A stretch of DNA of 64,000 nt, taken from positions 558,001 through 622,000 of the forward strand of contig NZ_CP012881.1 of assembly GCF_002224265.1 (NCBI RefSeq), written 5' to 3'. A program made the translations under genes and the position numbers. The notes beneath the pieces were generated by a model. That model was not told the origin of the DNA. It did not search any database and saw only the letters and a list, made by a program, of their open reading frames with translations. Below, piece after piece: positions 10,326 to 19,297 of this stretch. Position 1 is the stretch's first letter; every line of letters starts with the position of its first letter. This DNA is from Vibrio vulnificus NBRC 15645 = ATCC 27562 (GTDB lineage: Bacteria; Pseudomonadota; Gammaproteobacteria; Enterobacterales; Vibrionaceae).

Positions 10326-11582
10326 TCAAAGCGCTGTTTCAGTGCGCAGCTCGCGAACAAACTCCGCTAGGCTTGCCAGTCGGCGTCTCGATTCTTTGAC
10401 ATAAGGGTTACTCTCATCCCACGCGTAGCCGGCAAGAATCGAAGAGATCATCTGCTTGATGCGTGGGTTAGGATCGTCAAAGAAAATCACCTCTTGCAAA
10501 GTGCCGTCATACCAGCCTTCAACATAGGTACGGAAGGTATTCACCCCGACCATCAAAGGTTCGGCATACGCTTTTTGCCAATCGACCACTTCGCCGGCCA
10601 ACTGTTTCTCAACGCACTCTACGGCAAACTGCGCCGATTTCATCGCAATCGTGACACCGGAAGAGAATACGGGATCAAGAAACTCACCCGCATTGCCGAG
10701 CAACGCATAATGTGGTGTTGCTAAATGCTTAACGTTGGCGGAGTAGCCACCTAATTCGCCAGCAGGATTCGGGTATTGCGCCTTATTCAGCAGTTGAGCA
10801 AGCCCCGGCTCTTCTGACGCCAGTTGTTGGAGCGCAGCTAACTTGTCGTCTGGATAACGTTGGAAAAATTCTGGAGTACCCACCACGCCAAAAGAGCAGA
10901 CACCGTTGGAAAACGGTATCAACCAATACCAAACATCGGCATTTTCGGGATGAACCGAAATCAAGATCTTATCGCGGGTATAAGCGATGCCATCGCCATC
11001 GATATTATCGACGATGTGAGTAAAAATGGCTTTCCTCGGTGGTAAGCAAGACGGCTCTTCCAAGGCCAATAGTTTTGGCAATACTCGCCCAAACCCACTG
11101 GCATCGAGTAAATAATCGGCTTCAATTTGATAGGCTTGACCGTGTTCGTCCGTTACCACAAGCCGCGACTTGCTGCCTTCAAAGGTCACTTCCGTTACTT
11201 CATGCTGGTAACGAATCTCTACCCCTTGGCGCTGAGCATCATCTGCCAGCACTTTGTCGAACGTCGCTCTTTGTACTTGAAAGGTCGTGCCAGGGCCTGG
11301 CGTAAACTTATCGGTAAAGTCGAATTCGGTATAGACACCTTGCTTGCGAAACGCAGCACCATTTTTAAATTGAAAGCCATGCTGATTGACGGCGTCTAAC
11401 ATGCCAGCCTGTTCAACCACTTCCATACAAGCTGGCAGCAAACTCTCCCCAATCGAAAAACGGGGAAATTGCGCTTTTTCTAACACAATGACTTTAATGC
11501 CACGCTGGTGTAACAGCGCAGAGGCAGTCGAGCCCGATGGGCCCGCACCAATAATGACAACCTGGGTGGATTGCTTTTCCAT
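10326..11582 (-). CDS. FAD-dependent oxidoreductase with flavin-halogenase motifs (aryl polyene locus)
   Basis: This flavoprotein of 418 residues lies in the pigment locus. The N-terminal Rossmann motif is GAGPSG (12-17), followed by GESLLP (45-50). Three features match flavin-dependent halogenases: a lysine in FQFKNGAAF (Lys73) where halogenases keep the chloramine-forming Lys, the WxWxIP motif as WYWLIP (218-223), and FxxPxxSxG as FLDPVFSSG (301-309). It could halogenate or hydroxylate the aryl head group. Members of this group in pigment clusters are usually annotated only as NAD(P)/FAD-dependent oxidoreductases, so the chemistry is open. It is the last gene of the three-gene minus-strand arm, 24 bases after the methyltransferase. 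Confidence 0.85.
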   Translation of the reverse strand: MEKQSTQVVIIGAGPSGSTASALLHQRGIKVIVLEKAQFPRFSIGESLLPACMEVVEQAGMLDAVNQHGFQFKNGAAFRKQGVYTEFDFTDKFTPGPGTTFQVQRATFDKVLADDAQRQGVEIRYQHEVTEVTFEGSKSRLVVTDEHGQAYQIEADYLLDASGFGRVLPKLLALEEPSCLPPRKAIFTHIVDNIDGDGIAYTRDKILISVHPENADVWYWLIPFSNGVCSFGVVGTPEFFQRYPDDKLAALQQLASEEPGLAQLLNKAQYPNPAGELGGYSANVKHLATPHYALLGNAGEFLDPVFSSGVTIAMKSAQFAVECVEKQLAGEVVDWQKAYAEPLMVGVNTFRTYVEGWYDGTLQEVIFFDDPNPRIKQMISSILAGYAWDESNPYVKESRRRLASLAEFVRELRTETAL

Positions 11583-11606
11583 ACTCAGTGTAATTCCTGA
11601 TTTTCT

Positions 11607-12677
11607 TTATTGTTTTGCAACCAATTTGAGCAAAGTGTGGCCTAATCCGATATTGTCGGTACGCTCCACAACCTCAAGTCCGGCTTCTTCAACGATTTGC
11701 AAGAAATCTTCGCTTCGATAGAAACGACTGTTACCATTCGCTAAACAGGTAAAGTAAAGCGAGGTCGCGTTTAGGCTATATGAAGCCGCATCATATTTCT
11801 GTGCATCGCAAAACAGTTCAAGAATATACACGACAGAGTTCTGTTGAAGGTTCTCCTTTACACGCTTGAGTATGCTCAATATTTCCATCGGCGAAAAACA
11901 GTCTAAGAACTGGCTCATCCACCACACGTCCGCGTTTTGCGGGAGGGATTCGCTTTTATCAAGCATATTCGCAGGGAAAGGTGCAATACGCTCCGCGAAA
12001 CCTTGTTTATCGGCATTGGCCATCGCTAATTCAAGCTGACGAGGCAAGTCCACAATCGTCACTTTGACATCAGGATCATAGTTACAGCACTGCAGTGCCC
12101 ATTTTCCGGTATTGCCACCAATATCGACGATGTGTTGTGGTTTTTCCGCAAACACCGTCTCCAGCAAAATCGGGAATGAGCGATCAGAATAGTAGTGATC
12201 AAACTTAAACCAGCTCTCTTTTGCTTTTTCAGGCAGACGAGACAAACCTTCGTAAATGGTGACCCAGTCACCAAGTTCTTTGAGGCCTGCCGGCTTGCCT
12301 TCTTGAATCGCTTCCGTCAAATGCATCATCGCGGCGTAACATACGTCAGCGGTGAAATCCATGTTGGCTTGAGTCATGCCATCATGAAGGAGGAAATGGC
12401 CCAAGTTTGCCAAGATATAGTTAGGTTTTTTCCACATCACAACATGAGCACTCAGTGCCATATCAAGCAACACTTTTACTCCATATTCGGAGACTTGAGT
12501 TTGCTCAGCAATTTGTTCTGCTGAAAGTCCTTCTTCCCCGGCTTTATCTAAGGCTGCCAGGATTCCAAGATCTCTGAGAGTGCGAGCGGTATGAAAAAGA
12601 ATAGGAGCAAATGAAAGCTTCTGAGCTTCTGTTTTCGCTTCGAAAGCGTTATACGGATCAAAATTATGATTTAACAC
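11607..12677 (-). CDS. apeB: SAM-dependent methyltransferase, aryl polyene head-group methylation (ApeB-like)
   Basis: This class I SAM methyltransferase has 356 residues. It has a winged-helix N-terminal domain (LSAEQIAEQTQVSEYGVKVL, as in O-methyltransferases of the acetylserotonin/hydroxyneurosporene group) and a Rossmann domain with the SAM-binding loop VDIGGNTGKWALQ. In aryl polyene clusters the methyltransferase methylates the 4-hydroxyphenyl head group. It sits between the small lipoprotein gene and the flavin enzyme on the same strand. The symbol follows the ape naming by family and position; whether methylation is on ring carbon or oxygen cannot be read from the sequence. Confidence 0.8.
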   Translation of the reverse strand: MLNHNFDPYNAFEAKTEAQKLSFAPILFHTARTLRDLGILAALDKAGEEGLSAEQIAEQTQVSEYGVKVLLDMALSAHVVMWKKPNYILANLGHFLLHDGMTQANMDFTADVCYAAMMHLTEAIQEGKPAGLKELGDWVTIYEGLSRLPEKAKESWFKFDHYYSDRSFPILLETVFAEKPQHIVDIGGNTGKWALQCCNYDPDVKVTIVDLPRQLELAMANADKQGFAERIAPFPANMLDKSESLPQNADVWWMSQFLDCFSPMEILSILKRVKENLQQNSVVYILELFCDAQKYDAASYSLNATSLYFTCLANGNSRFYRSEDFLQIVEEAGLEVVERTDNIGLGHTLLKLVAKQ

Positions 12678-12707
12678 GAAAAAACCTAACTAACTGTTAA
12701 AAAGAAA

Positions 12708-13097
12708 TTATTGCGCTGCGGCTAATGCAAATTGACGTTGAATATCAACATTTAAGTTGTTGATCCAACGATTGTAATTACGATGGATATTGCCATCACT
12801 TGCATTCAGATTCTCTGATTTAACGTAAAGAATTGAGTAATATTTGTTGTCGTAAGGGATCATTATTTCTGCAAAATGCGAGCGAAGATTCAATTTTGCG
12901 CTTAAAACGCCAGGTTCCACTTCTGTAATCGCCCAACCCCTTTTCGTTGCTGCCAAGACGATCGCGCTTTTCACTTGTTTACTTTGAAGATCATAACTGA
13001 CTGGAGTATCCTGTATCTCCAAAATTGGTTGTACTCGACCACAGCCAACTAATAACAACGTCAAACATATAGAAATAAAAATTTTAAAGGTTTTCAT
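12708..13097 (-). CDS. Small lipoprotein of the aryl polyene locus
   Basis: This 129-residue protein has a lipoprotein signal: MKTFKIFISICLTLLLVGCG, with the lipobox LVGC. The start is taken at ATG 13097 because an AGGGA ribosome site precedes it and the signal peptide begins there; a start 54 bases further upstream would add residues before the signal. The mature part (about 110 residues) contains TKRGWAITEVEPGVLSAKL and is probably a small beta-rich periplasmic domain. I do not recognise a family. It is the first gene of the minus-strand arm and may correspond to apeA of other clusters, which I cannot confirm. Confidence 0.8.
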   Translation of the reverse strand: MKTFKIFISICLTLLLVGCGRVQPILEIQDTPVSYDLQSKQVKSAIVLAATKRGWAITEVEPGVLSAKLNLRSHFAEIMIPYDNKYYSILYVKSENLNASDGNIHRNYNRWINNLNVDIQRQFALAAAQ

Positions 13098-13141
13098 TAG
13101 ATTGTCCCTATTTTTTGATAAGGGCTTTAGTATGAACGCCA

Positions 13142-13894
13142 ATGGAAACAAATCAACAATCTATGTCAAATTCATCACTATCTCTTTGTGTAAATATTGA
13201 AAAATGGTATGCGAACTCTCCTGGATTGGATAATAAAGAGCATTGGCTAGAGTGGGCAAATACCGGAAGCTATCCTGAGTCCTTCGATATTACGGCAAGC
13301 AATATACCGGCGATGATGCGACGCCGAATGAGTTCGTTAAGCAAACTGGCGGTGCATGCTGCCATTGAGTTGCTTAACCAAAACGACGTTGACTATATGG
13401 TTTTTTCAAGCCGTCACGGTGAATTACACCGCAGCATCGCCTTAGTCAAAGATATATTACTGGGTGAAGAAGCCTCACCAATGGCTTTTTCTCAATCGGT
13501 ACATAACACGGCGGCGGGATTAACCACCATTGCAACCAAAAAGCCTGTTCCACTGACGTCGATTGCCGCGGGGAAAAATACATTCCAGAGCGCGCTTACA
13601 GAGGCTTACCTATTTTTGTCTATTCACCCAGATGCCAAAGTGTTATTAGTAGACTTCGACGAACCATTGCCACAAGACTATGCGGAATTTGAAACACAAA
13701 CGTATCGCGGTTATGCACTCGCCATGCTCGTAAGCGCGGGACAACAATTTGCTGCCGAGGCTCATTCCGCTCAGCAGCCACCAGAGCATGAGTTACCGCA
13801 AGCGCTGCAATTTTTCCGCGGCTTCCTCCAAGACTCGGTCACACAATGGTCAATCACTGGCTCTCGCCAAACGTGGACATGGCATAAAAAGTGA
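13142..13894 (+). CDS. apeC: Ketosynthase-like chain length factor, ApeC
   Basis: This 250-residue protein has the fold of a beta-ketoacyl synthase N-terminal half and lacks the active-site Cys: the nucleophile loop reads SQSVHNTAAG instead of TACSSG. In studied aryl polyene systems ApeC pairs with the active ketosynthase ApeO as a chain length factor. The first residues METNQQSMSNSS leave the start uncertain (ATG 13142 or 13163). It is the first gene of the plus-strand run and lies only 44 bases from the divergent lipoprotein gene, so both promoters must share that gap. Its stop overlaps the start of apeD. Confidence 0.85.
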   Translation: METNQQSMSNSSLSLCVNIEKWYANSPGLDNKEHWLEWANTGSYPESFDITASNIPAMMRRRMSSLSKLAVHAAIELLNQNDVDYMVFSSRHGELHRSIALVKDILLGEEASPMAFSQSVHNTAAGLTTIATKKPVPLTSIAAGKNTFQSALTEAYLFLSIHPDAKVLLVDFDEPLPQDYAEFETQTYRGYALAMLVSAGQQFAAEAHSAQQPPEHELPQALQFFRGFLQDSVTQWSITGSRQTWTWHKK

Positions 13895-14649
13895 AAAAAC
13901 TGAATCAATATTGGCGGGTGTTTACAACAGGATTTTGCTTTGCGACCTTTGGCATTGGTGGCCTTATTCTCGGCTTGGTCATTATTCCATTGATTCATTT
14001 GTTCGTACGTGAGCAGACCGCAAGAGAATATAAAGTACAACATACAATTAAATTCACGTTTACGTTGTTCTGCAAACTGATGAAATACACTGGCGCAATC
14101 GACTATAAAATTACTGGTGGTGAGATTCTTGCCGCCGATAAAAATTGCCTCATCGTCGCCAATCACCCAAGCCTGATCGATTATGTGTTAATTGCCTCGC
14201 AGTTACGCCAATGCGATTGCTTAGTTAAAGCCTCTATTTGGCAAAATCCTTTTATGAAATATGTTGTACAAGGAGCAGGCTACATACCTAATAAATCACC
14301 GGATGATCTTCTCAACCAATGCGAACAACGATTTGAACGCGGCAATGTATTATTGGTATTTCCCGAAGGGACACGAACGACCCCAGGTGTGAAGTCACCA
14401 TTACAACGCGGTGCTTCTCAAATCGCGATTAGGACCGAACGAGATTTACGTATCGTGCATATCACCGTTACCCCTAGTTTCTTAACCAAAGAAAAAATGT
14501 GGTACCAAGTGCCTGAAACTAAACCGTTCTTTCACGTTGAGGTGAAACATAAGGTTGAGGTAAAACCATTTATAGAGCAAACTAATAACCCAACGTCAGC
14601 AGCCAGAAGACTGAACACACATTTGGCTGAGGCAATCTTCCCTGAGTAA
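13891..14649 (+). CDS. apeD: Membrane acyltransferase (PlsC family), ApeD
   Basis: This lysophosphatidate-type acyltransferase has 252 residues and an N-terminal membrane segment (about 14-38). The family motifs are visible: HPSLID (His92 to Asp97, the HX4D catalytic pair) and FPEGTRTTPG. It starts with GTG overlapping the apeC stop (GTGA), so the genes are translationally coupled. In the pathway it probably acylates the lipid or sugar anchor to which the polyene is joined; the exact acceptor is not evident. A 94-base gap to apeE follows. Confidence 0.9.
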   Translation: MKKLNQYWRVFTTGFCFATFGIGGLILGLVIIPLIHLFVREQTAREYKVQHTIKFTFTLFCKLMKYTGAIDYKITGGEILAADKNCLIVANHPSLIDYVLIASQLRQCDCLVKASIWQNPFMKYVVQGAGYIPNKSPDDLLNQCEQRFERGNVLLVFPEGTRTTPGVKSPLQRGASQIAIRTERDLRIVHITVTPSFLTKEKMWYQVPETKPFFHVEVKHKVEVKPFIEQTNNPTSAARRLNTHLAEAIFPE

Positions 14650-14743
14650 GCCAAAAGATGTCTCTCCGATTTTGCCCAAGCAATATTGTTTTTGCTTATT
14701 TCAGGTTTCATTTTCCAAAATCAGTAAATATAAGTAGGTCCCA

Positions 14744-15004
14744 GTGGAAGTACTACAAAATGAAATTAAACAACTGATCATCGATGCACTCAATCTAGAG
14801 GACATCTCGATTGATGATATCGACACTGAAGCACCACTGTTTGGTGATGGCTTAGGTCTCGATTCTATCGATGCATTAGAACTTGGTTTGGCTATTAAGA
14901 AGAAATACAACATTGTTATTGATGCAGATGACAATAATACTCGTCAGCACTTTGCTTCTGTGGCAAATTTGGCAAACTACATTTCTTCACAAACCGGAAA
15001 TTAA
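14744..15004 (+). CDS. apeE: Acyl carrier protein, ApeE
   Basis: This 86-residue acidic carrier protein has the phosphopantetheine attachment serine in GLGLDSIDALEL (Ser41). It starts with GTG at 14744 after a TAAGTAGG ribosome site. In characterised aryl polyene systems two carrier proteins are used, one for loading or elongation and the other with a separate role. It is followed 16 bases later by the second carrier protein gene. Confidence 0.93.
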   Translation: MEVLQNEIKQLIIDALNLEDISIDDIDTEAPLFGDGLGLDSIDALELGLAIKKKYNIVIDADDNNTRQHFASVANLANYISSQTGN

Positions 15005-15020
15005 TTAAGCAGGCCCTGAT

Positions 15021-15275
15021 ATGTCAGAAGTTAATCAACAAGCCGTATTTGAGCAGGTGAAAGCCGCTCTGATTGAACTATTTGAACTAGAAGAAGACGA
15101 CATCCAACCGGATGCTCATCTTTATCAGGACCTAGACCTGGATAGCATTGATGCCGTTGATCTGGTTGTTCATCTGCAGAAAGTGACAGGCAAGAAAATC
15201 CAACCCGAAGAGTTTAAAGCGGTACGCACGGTTCAAGACGTCGTTGACGCTGTCGTTGAACTTGTAAAGGAATAA
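15021..15275 (+). CDS. apeF: Acyl carrier protein, ApeF
   Basis: This second carrier protein has 84 residues, with Ser42 in DLDLDSIDAVDL as the 4'-phosphopantetheine site. It resembles the fatty-acid ACP more than ApeE does. A small intergenic space to the membrane protein gene (3 bases) indicates one transcript. Confidence 0.93.
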   Translation: MSEVNQQAVFEQVKAALIELFELEEDDIQPDAHLYQDLDLDSIDAVDLVVHLQKVTGKKIQPEEFKAVRTVQDVVDAVVELVKE

Positions 15276-15278
15276 GAG

Positions 15279-15836
15279 ATGCGCACATTGCTGACAGTTT
15301 TGTCTGCAATTGTATTGCTTACCTACCCTTTTGCCGTCTATTTCGGTATCGATAAGCTTGGCTTAGAAGTGGTCGCACTCCTTTTAGGCATTGTGTTTCT
15401 GCTCAGAATCCTTTCCGGCCATCAAGCCAAGCTTAAAGAATTCAAACAACTTGCGGTGATAAGCGGAGTGATCGGTGTGGTGCTGGTTACGCTGGGCGCG
15501 ATATTCAAACAGCAAGGTTGGCTGACGTTTTATCCCGTGATCGTTAACCTCGCCATGTTGACGCTTTTTGCCTCGAGTTTAACTCAGCCTCAAACGATTA
15601 TAGAGCGATTGGCTCGTCTGCAAGAGCCCGAGTTACCCGAAAGTGGCGTTCGTTATACTCGCAAAGTCACGAAAGTGTGGTGTTGGTTTTTTCTCATCAA
15701 TGCAAGTATCGCTTTATACACCTGTTTTCAACCACTACAGGTGTGGACACTGTATAACGGCTTTATTAGCTATTTAGCCGCCGGAAGTTTATTTGCTGGA
15801 GAATGGATCGTTCGCCAGTTTGTTCGCAAGGACTGA
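15279..15836 (+). CDS. apeG: Integral membrane protein, ApeG
   Basis: This 185-residue protein has about five hydrophobic segments: near 4-22, 25-43, 59-78, 86-104 and 130-150, with a further one near the C-terminus. It belongs to the uncharacterised membrane family found in aryl polyene loci. No catalytic motif is visible. Its position between the carrier proteins and the ligase suggests a role at the inner membrane in assembly or export. Function unknown. Confidence 0.82.
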   Translation: MRTLLTVLSAIVLLTYPFAVYFGIDKLGLEVVALLLGIVFLLRILSGHQAKLKEFKQLAVISGVIGVVLVTLGAIFKQQGWLTFYPVIVNLAMLTLFASSLTQPQTIIERLARLQEPELPESGVRYTRKVTKVWCWFFLINASIALYTCFQPLQVWTLYNGFISYLAAGSLFAGEWIVRQFVRKD

Positions 15837-15843
15837 GCATTAG

Positions 15844-17211
15844 ATGAGTCACCCTCTACCATTTCATTCACTCGCTACGCTGTTTCATCACGGCAGAGCC
15901 CCACGACACCAAGTCGCGTTTTCCCTAAATGAACACCATGATTGGTCATCGTTCTCGTGCCAAGTGCATTCACTTTGCGAACAAATGAAGCAAACAGAAG
16001 CACAACGAGTTGCCCTGTGCGCCGCCAACAGCTACCAATTTGCCATTGGTTTTTTTGCGTTGTGCTTTAGTGGCAAAGCCATTGTGTTACCTGGAAATTA
16101 TCAACCAGCGGCGTTGGATGAGCTCAGCTGCGAGTTTGATCTTTTACTGTGTGATGAGGAAGTGGGGAGCAACTTACGCCAAGCGTACCAATTAATATCG
16201 GGCACGCTCAGCACCTGCAAGCCCGCCTCGTTTCCGCACTTGTTACTTGAACAAGTGGTGCTCACCTTATTTACCTCGGGCTCCAGTGGAACACCAAAGG
16301 CGATTCGTAAAACTCTGCAACAGCTAGATAGTGAAATCGCTGTGCTAGAGCAATTGTTTGGTCAGCAGTTACAAGACTGCCGCATTGAAAGCACCGTCTC
16401 TCATCAACATATTTACGGTTTGCTTTTCCGTGTACTTTGGCCTCTTTGTGCAGGCCGTGCCTTCGCTCAAACCAACTTAGAGTATCCCGAGCAGCTTGTC
16501 GCACACGCCAGTGACCAAACCGCGCTCATCAGCAGCCCTGCTCTGCTTAAACGATTAACCTCCGAGCATCACTCTTCTCCATTTGCGTGTGTTTTTTCAT
16601 CTGGCGGTCCATTAAGTTACAAAGCGACGATGCACGCTCAAACGCTGTTTTCACAGACACCTTGGGAGGTGTTCGGCAGCACAGAAACGGGGGGCATTGC
16701 TTGCCGCCAGCAGCATCAAGCCAACACACCATGGCAACTCTTTCCTGGCATTGATGTCGAGCTCAATCAAGAGAACTGTTTGCGTCTGCGCTCTCCGCAC
16801 ATTGATGGGGAGAATTGGTATCAAACTGCCGACGAATGTGAAATGGTCAGCGAACGTCAGTTCTTGTTGAAAGGGCGTACCGATCGCGTGATCAAACTGG
16901 AAGAGAAGCGAATTTCTCTGGTCGAAGTAGAAAAGCGCCTTGACCATCTCGACTGGATTAACGAAAGCGTGGTCATCCCCATGACAGAATCTGACAGATT
17001 AACCTTGGTGGCTGCGATAGTATTAACCTCAGCAGGTACAGCGAAACTCAATGAGCTTGGTAAAGGCAAGTTTTGGCTTCTGCTGAGAGGCGAATTGCGA
17101 CAGTGGTTAGAGCCGATCGCCATTCCACGTCGCTACCGAGTTGTCAGTGAAATTCCTTTGAACAGCCAAGGGAAAAGACTGACCAACCAAATAGAACAAC
17201 TTTTTCATTAG
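15844..17211 (+). CDS. apeH: Acyl-ACP/CoA ligase (adenylation enzyme), ApeH
   Basis: This AMP-forming ligase has 455 residues. The ATP-binding P-loop is LTLFTSGSSGTPKAI; the adenylate-binding motif is VFGSTETGG, and the hinge/C-domain contains KGRTDRVIKLEEKRIS. In aryl polyene biosynthesis it activates the aromatic starter acid and loads it onto the carrier protein. The protein is short for the superfamily but both domains are present. It lies 12 bases ahead of apeI. Confidence 0.9.
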   Translation: MSHPLPFHSLATLFHHGRAPRHQVAFSLNEHHDWSSFSCQVHSLCEQMKQTEAQRVALCAANSYQFAIGFFALCFSGKAIVLPGNYQPAALDELSCEFDLLLCDEEVGSNLRQAYQLISGTLSTCKPASFPHLLLEQVVLTLFTSGSSGTPKAIRKTLQQLDSEIAVLEQLFGQQLQDCRIESTVSHQHIYGLLFRVLWPLCAGRAFAQTNLEYPEQLVAHASDQTALISSPALLKRLTSEHHSSPFACVFSSGGPLSYKATMHAQTLFSQTPWEVFGSTETGGIACRQQHQANTPWQLFPGIDVELNQENCLRLRSPHIDGENWYQTADECEMVSERQFLLKGRTDRVIKLEEKRISLVEVEKRLDHLDWINESVVIPMTESDRLTLVAAIVLTSAGTAKLNELGKGKFWLLLRGELRQWLEPIAIPRRYRVVSEIPLNSQGKRLTNQIEQLFH

Positions 17212-17223
17212 AACGAAAACACT

Positions 17224-17595
17224 ATGAGTACAAAAAGAAAGCCAACCGTTCTTGCCAGTCAGGTCGACGGACACAGTGCCACATTACAGCTGCGCGTTGA
17301 TCATGACCTGCTGGATTTTTCTGGTCATTTCACTCACTTTCCCTTGCTACCGGGTGTCACACAAATCGACTGGGCGATGTTCTATGGTCACACGCTGTTG
17401 CAGTGCCCAGCCGCATTTAAAGGAATGGAAGTCATCAAGTTCCAAGAACCCATTCTGCCCGATGCACAAGTGACGCTCTCGCTCGTTTGGGATGAGAGCA
17501 AAGAGAAACTGCAATTTAGCTATACATCCTCCCGAGATGGCGAACGTGTATCTCACTCATCAGGCAAGATGAAACTAGGGGCGAGCGGTGACTGA
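17224..17595 (+). CDS. apeI: Hotdog-fold 3-hydroxyacyl-ACP dehydratase, ApeI
   Basis: This 123-residue hotdog protein resembles the FabA/FabZ group, with HFTHFPLLPGVTQIDWA as the core helix region, including the FPLLPG motif. Biochemical work on other aryl polyene systems shows ApeI working with a second hotdog protein, ApeP, to dehydrate the growing chain and create the conjugated double bonds. Its stop overlaps the GTG start of apeJ by eight bases. Confidence 0.88.
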   Translation: MSTKRKPTVLASQVDGHSATLQLRVDHDLLDFSGHFTHFPLLPGVTQIDWAMFYGHTLLQCPAAFKGMEVIKFQEPILPDAQVTLSLVWDESKEKLQFSYTSSRDGERVSHSSGKMKLGASGD

Positions 17596-19297
17596 CTATC
17601 AAGCTTGTTTTCTCATCCCTTGTTACAACCATGGTGAAACCATTGGTCAGGTAATCGACTCGCTGCAAGAGTTTGCGCTGCCAGTGATCATCGTTGATGA
17701 TGGCAGCAATTTCGCCACGCAAACGCAACTCGAGCAGCAAGCAACACGCGACAAGGTGTACCTGATCCGCTTAGCAGAAAACCAAGGCAAAGGCGGCGCT
17801 GTCATGGCGGGTATCCGCTATGCACAACAACTTGGCTTTACGCACACCATTCAAATCGACTCGGATGGCCAACATGATCTGCAAGCGCTTCCCAAATTGC
17901 TGAACGCCTCAAAAATGCATCCTCAGCGATTGATATCAGGGCAGCCCATTTATGACGAGAGCGTCCCGAAATCTCGCTTGTATGGCCGTTACGTGACTCA
18001 TGTTTGGGTGTGGATTGAGACACTCTCCATGACCATCCGAGACAGCATGTGCGGCTTTCGCGCCTACCCAGTGGATAAAACCGTCGCGGTTTTAGACAAA
18101 TATCGCCTTGGTACACGCATGGATTTTGACATCGAAATCCTCGTTCGCATGTACTGGGAAGGGGTGGATATTGATTTCATTGAAACTCGCGTGATCTACC
18201 CTGAAGGCGGCATTTCGCATTTTGATGCGCTTTGGGACAACGTTAAAATCAGTTGGATGCACACTAAACTCTTTTTTGGCATGCTGCCAAGAGCTCCTAA
18301 GCTGATAATGCGCAAACATCCTGATGCGAAAAACAATGTGCATTGGTCCAAACAGCAAGAACGAGGCACGGTACTGGGCATTAAACTGCTGCTAGCGGTC
18401 TACTCGTTGCTAGGGCGAGCGACCTTCAATCTGATCTTACGTCTTGTGATGGCTTATTATCATGCGACGGGCAAACAAGCCAAGCAAGCGTCGCAACGCT
18501 ATCTCGACCAACTGGAGCAATACGCCAGAGAAAAGCGTATTGAGCTCCCAGACAATCTCACCAGTTACAACCATTTGCTCTCTTTTGGTCATACCATGCT
18601 GGATAAACTGGCGGCTTGGAAAGGCGATTTTTCAGCGCAGAATTTGACTATCCACGGGCAAAATCAGTTCGATAAAATGATTGAGAACCAGCAAGGTGTG
18701 GTTATTCTCGGTTCGCATTTGGGCAACATTGAGCTGTGTCGAGCCTTAAGCCGACGTCATACCCACGTCAAAATCAATGCCTTGGTCTTTACTGAGCACG
18801 CAGAGCGTTTTAATGCGGTGATGAAAGCGGTTAACCCCAATTCTGAGCTCAATCTGATTCAAGTGAGCCATTTGGGGCCTGATACCGCTATCTTGCTACA
18901 GCAGAAAATTGAGCAAGGCGAATGGGTCGTCATAGTGGGTGATCGCACCTCCACCAGCAAAGAAACACGCGCCGTTTGGGCTGATTTCCTTGGTAAGCCT
19001 GCCCCATTCCCACAAGGGCCATTTATGTTGGCTTCGATTCTCAAAGCTCCAGTGTATTTACTCTTTGGCCTGCGTGACGATTCCAGCAGTACTCCGCATT
19101 TTGATGTCTACTTCGAACATTTTAGCGACAAAATTGTTCTGCCTCGCAAAGAGAGACAAACCGCTTTGGAAATGGTTGTGCAACAGTACGCACAACGTTT
19201 AGAACATTACACACTGCAGGCTCCTCTGCAGTGGTATAACTTTTTTGATTTTTGGAACCTAACAGATCAGCAACATGACGATGCAAGCAGAAAATAA
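17588..19297 (+). CDS. apeJ: Glycosyltransferase/acyltransferase fusion, ApeJ
   Basis: This two-domain protein has 569 residues. Residues 1 to about 240 are a GT-A glycosyltransferase family 2 domain (FLIPCYNHGETIGQVIDSL; IQIDSDGQHD as the DXD-like site). Residues about 340-560 are an LpxL-type acyltransferase with GSHLGNIELCRAL (His377, Glu382, the HX4E pair). The start is GTG 17588, overlapping the apeI stop. The fusion suggests it builds the sugar-lipid anchor and adds an acyl group, possibly the polyene itself. It overlaps the next gene by 23 bases. Confidence 0.9.
   Translation: MTDYQACFLIPCYNHGETIGQVIDSLQEFALPVIIVDDGSNFATQTQLEQQATRDKVYLIRLAENQGKGGAVMAGIRYAQQLGFTHTIQIDSDGQHDLQALPKLLNASKMHPQRLISGQPIYDESVPKSRLYGRYVTHVWVWIETLSMTIRDSMCGFRAYPVDKTVAVLDKYRLGTRMDFDIEILVRMYWEGVDIDFIETRVIYPEGGISHFDALWDNVKISWMHTKLFFGMLPRAPKLIMRKHPDAKNNVHWSKQQERGTVLGIKLLLAVYSLLGRATFNLILRLVMAYYHATGKQAKQASQRYLDQLEQYAREKRIELPDNLTSYNHLLSFGHTMLDKLAAWKGDFSAQNLTIHGQNQFDKMIENQQGVVILGSHLGNIELCRALSRRHTHVKINALVFTEHAERFNAVMKAVNPNSELNLIQVSHLGPDTAILLQQKIEQGEWVVIVGDRTSTSKETRAVWADFLGKPAPFPQGPFMLASILKAPVYLLFGLRDDSSSTPHFDVYFEHFSDKIVLPRKERQTALEMVVQQYAQRLEHYTLQAPLQWYNFFDFWNLTDQQHDDASRK

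Noticed and set aside
13142..13894. ApeC as a frame-broken ketosynthase
   Set aside because: Length and missing Cys match the chain-length-factor type of aryl polyene loci, and the frame is coupled to apeD.
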